Origin: CAUSKK01 sp963533935
Lineage (GTDB): Bacteria; Pseudomonadota; Gammaproteobacteria; Cardiobacteriales; Cardiobacteriaceae
Reading direction: 5' to 3'
DNA length: 5,576 nt
Assembly (NCBI GenBank): GCA_963533935.1
Contig: CAUSQL010000063.1
Location: forward strand, 1 to 5,576
Both the position numbers and the translations under genes were made by a program. This document shows, in pieces, positions 5,191 to 5,576 of this stretch. The notes beneath the pieces are model-generated. The model did not search any database. It saw only the letters and a program-made list of their open reading frames with translations, and was not told where the DNA came from. Positions within the stretch are counted from its first letter, which is position 1. Every line of letters starts with the position of its first letter.

Positions 5191-5222
5191 ATTAACGCCC
5201 TAAATACATACAGGTGAAGCGC
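5171..5222. repeat. Palindromic repeat, copy 3, overlapping the 33-bp inverted repeat
   Basis: The middle arm gcgctt/aagcgc (5173-5178 with 5217-5222) and the inner arm ctgtatgta/tacatacag (5182-5190 with 5205-5213) form the same hairpin plan as copies 1 and 2, with a 3x3 internal loop and a 14-base apical loop. It shares 5171-5190 with the right arm of the perfect inverted repeat, so the two hairpins are mutually exclusive. Confidence 0.8.
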
Positions 5223-5228
5223 GTAGCG

Positions 5229-5277
5229 CCTGAGTGACGAAGGAATGAAGAACCGCCCCCTTGTCTGTAATTTAGGC
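5229..5277. repeat. Degenerate repeat unit abutting the hydrolase stop
   Basis: The bases from cctgag (5229) through gaagaaccgc (5247-5256) and ttgtctgtaatttagg echo the order seen at 1296-1370, where cctgagctgta is followed by gaagaaccgc (1338-1347) and tttgtatgtatttagcc. This looks like a diverged copy of the same composite repeat. Its last bases include the tta that is the stop codon of the minus-strand hydrolase. Confidence 0.5.
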
Positions 5278-5576
5278 CGTCAGCCCGTAGAAGCGCTGCG
5301 CCACCGACCAGAATAGCTGCGGCTGGTCGCACAGCACCTCGTGGCTCGCCCAGGGCAGTTGCAGCAGATGGGCGGCCGGCAGCAGGTCGCGCAGAGCCGC
5401 CCACTCGGCCAGCGTCAGCAGGTAATCATCTTCGCCGCGGACGGCCAGCAGCGGCACCGTCAGCGTTGCCAGTGAATCGCCGGGATAGCCGCTGGCGCTA
5501 TCGTCACACCAGAGCTGCACTAGGTCGGCGCTGAGGGCGTCCAGGTCGGCCGCCGGATTGAGCGCTTCATAATCCG
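5272..5576 (-). CDS. Alpha/beta hydrolase, C-terminal part only
   Basis: A minus-strand frame enters from the right edge and ends at TAA (5272-5274), giving the last 100 residues. The sequence has the C-terminal layout of alpha/beta hydrolases: a strand LTVPLLAVRGEDD, whose Asp is the usual position of the catalytic acid, a helix TLAEWAALRDLLP, then a strand leading to WASHEVLCDQPQLF, whose His is the likely catalytic histidine, and a final helix WSVAQRFYGL. The nucleophile elbow lies outside the window, so substrate and subgroup cannot be given. A GTG at 5520 is internal to the frame and is not a credible start, because the reading continues upstream without a stop. It converges on the lipoprotein gene across the repeat-rich spacer. 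Confidence 0.8.
   Translation of the reverse strand, partial: DYEALNPAADLDALSADLVQLWCDDSASGYPGDSLATLTVPLLAVRGEDDYLLTLAEWAALRDLLPAAHLLQLPWASHEVLCDQPQLFWSVAQRFYGLTA

Noticed and set aside
5192..5404. 70-codon minus-strand frame
   Set aside because: It overlaps the hydrolase in another frame and runs into repeats; no ribosome binding site or domain.
1..5576. Neisseria DUS or Pasteurellaceae USS uptake words
   Set aside because: Neither GCCGTCTGAA nor AAGTGCGGT was seen on either strand while reading the window.

Overview
The window looks like chromosomal DNA of a GC-rich gammaproteobacterium. A naturally competent, host-associated lineage such as Cardiobacteriaceae fits best, but this is an inference from gene content and not a proven assignment. 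The pointers are a poly-glycine surface lipoprotein of the transferrin-binding-protein B (TbpB) barrel type as found in Neisseria-like commensals, a fragment of RnfD, strong GC bias at third codon positions, and spacers full of palindromic repeats. The Neisseria uptake word GCCGTCTGAA was not seen on either strand.

Layout. Bases 1-763 (minus strand) hold the first 254 codons of an uncharacterised protein, possibly DUF6882-like, that runs off the left edge. Just upstream of it on the same strand, 781-1125 is a 114-codon mosaic ORF. It has the ribosome binding site and first ~51 codons of a nitroreductase, a 17-codon piece nearly identical to the neighbouring RtcB gene, and the C-terminal ~36 codons of RnfD. 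Bases 1126-1483 are a repeat-filled spacer. Bases 1484-2611 (minus) encode an intact RtcB2-type RNA ligase with a plausible promoter and a 12-codon leader ORF. A divergent intergenic region follows. Bases 2908-4155 (plus) encode a DUF819 membrane protein and 4316-5107 (plus) a TbpB-like surface lipoprotein. Bases 5272-5576 (minus) are the C-terminal end of an alpha/beta hydrolase that enters from the right edge.

The genes do not form one pathway. The RtcB2 ligase probably belongs to RNA or ribosome repair, but no prfH partner is next to it. The DUF819 transporter-like protein and the lipoprotein share a strand but are separated by a palindromic repeat, so they are probably separate units.

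The least ordinary content is non-coding or broken. One is the three-source mosaic ORF. The other is a three-tier palindromic repeat family, built from a tttacaaaca arm, a gggcgctt arm and a tgtatgta arm, that sits in three spacers and forms a perfect 33-bp inverted repeat at 5119-5190.
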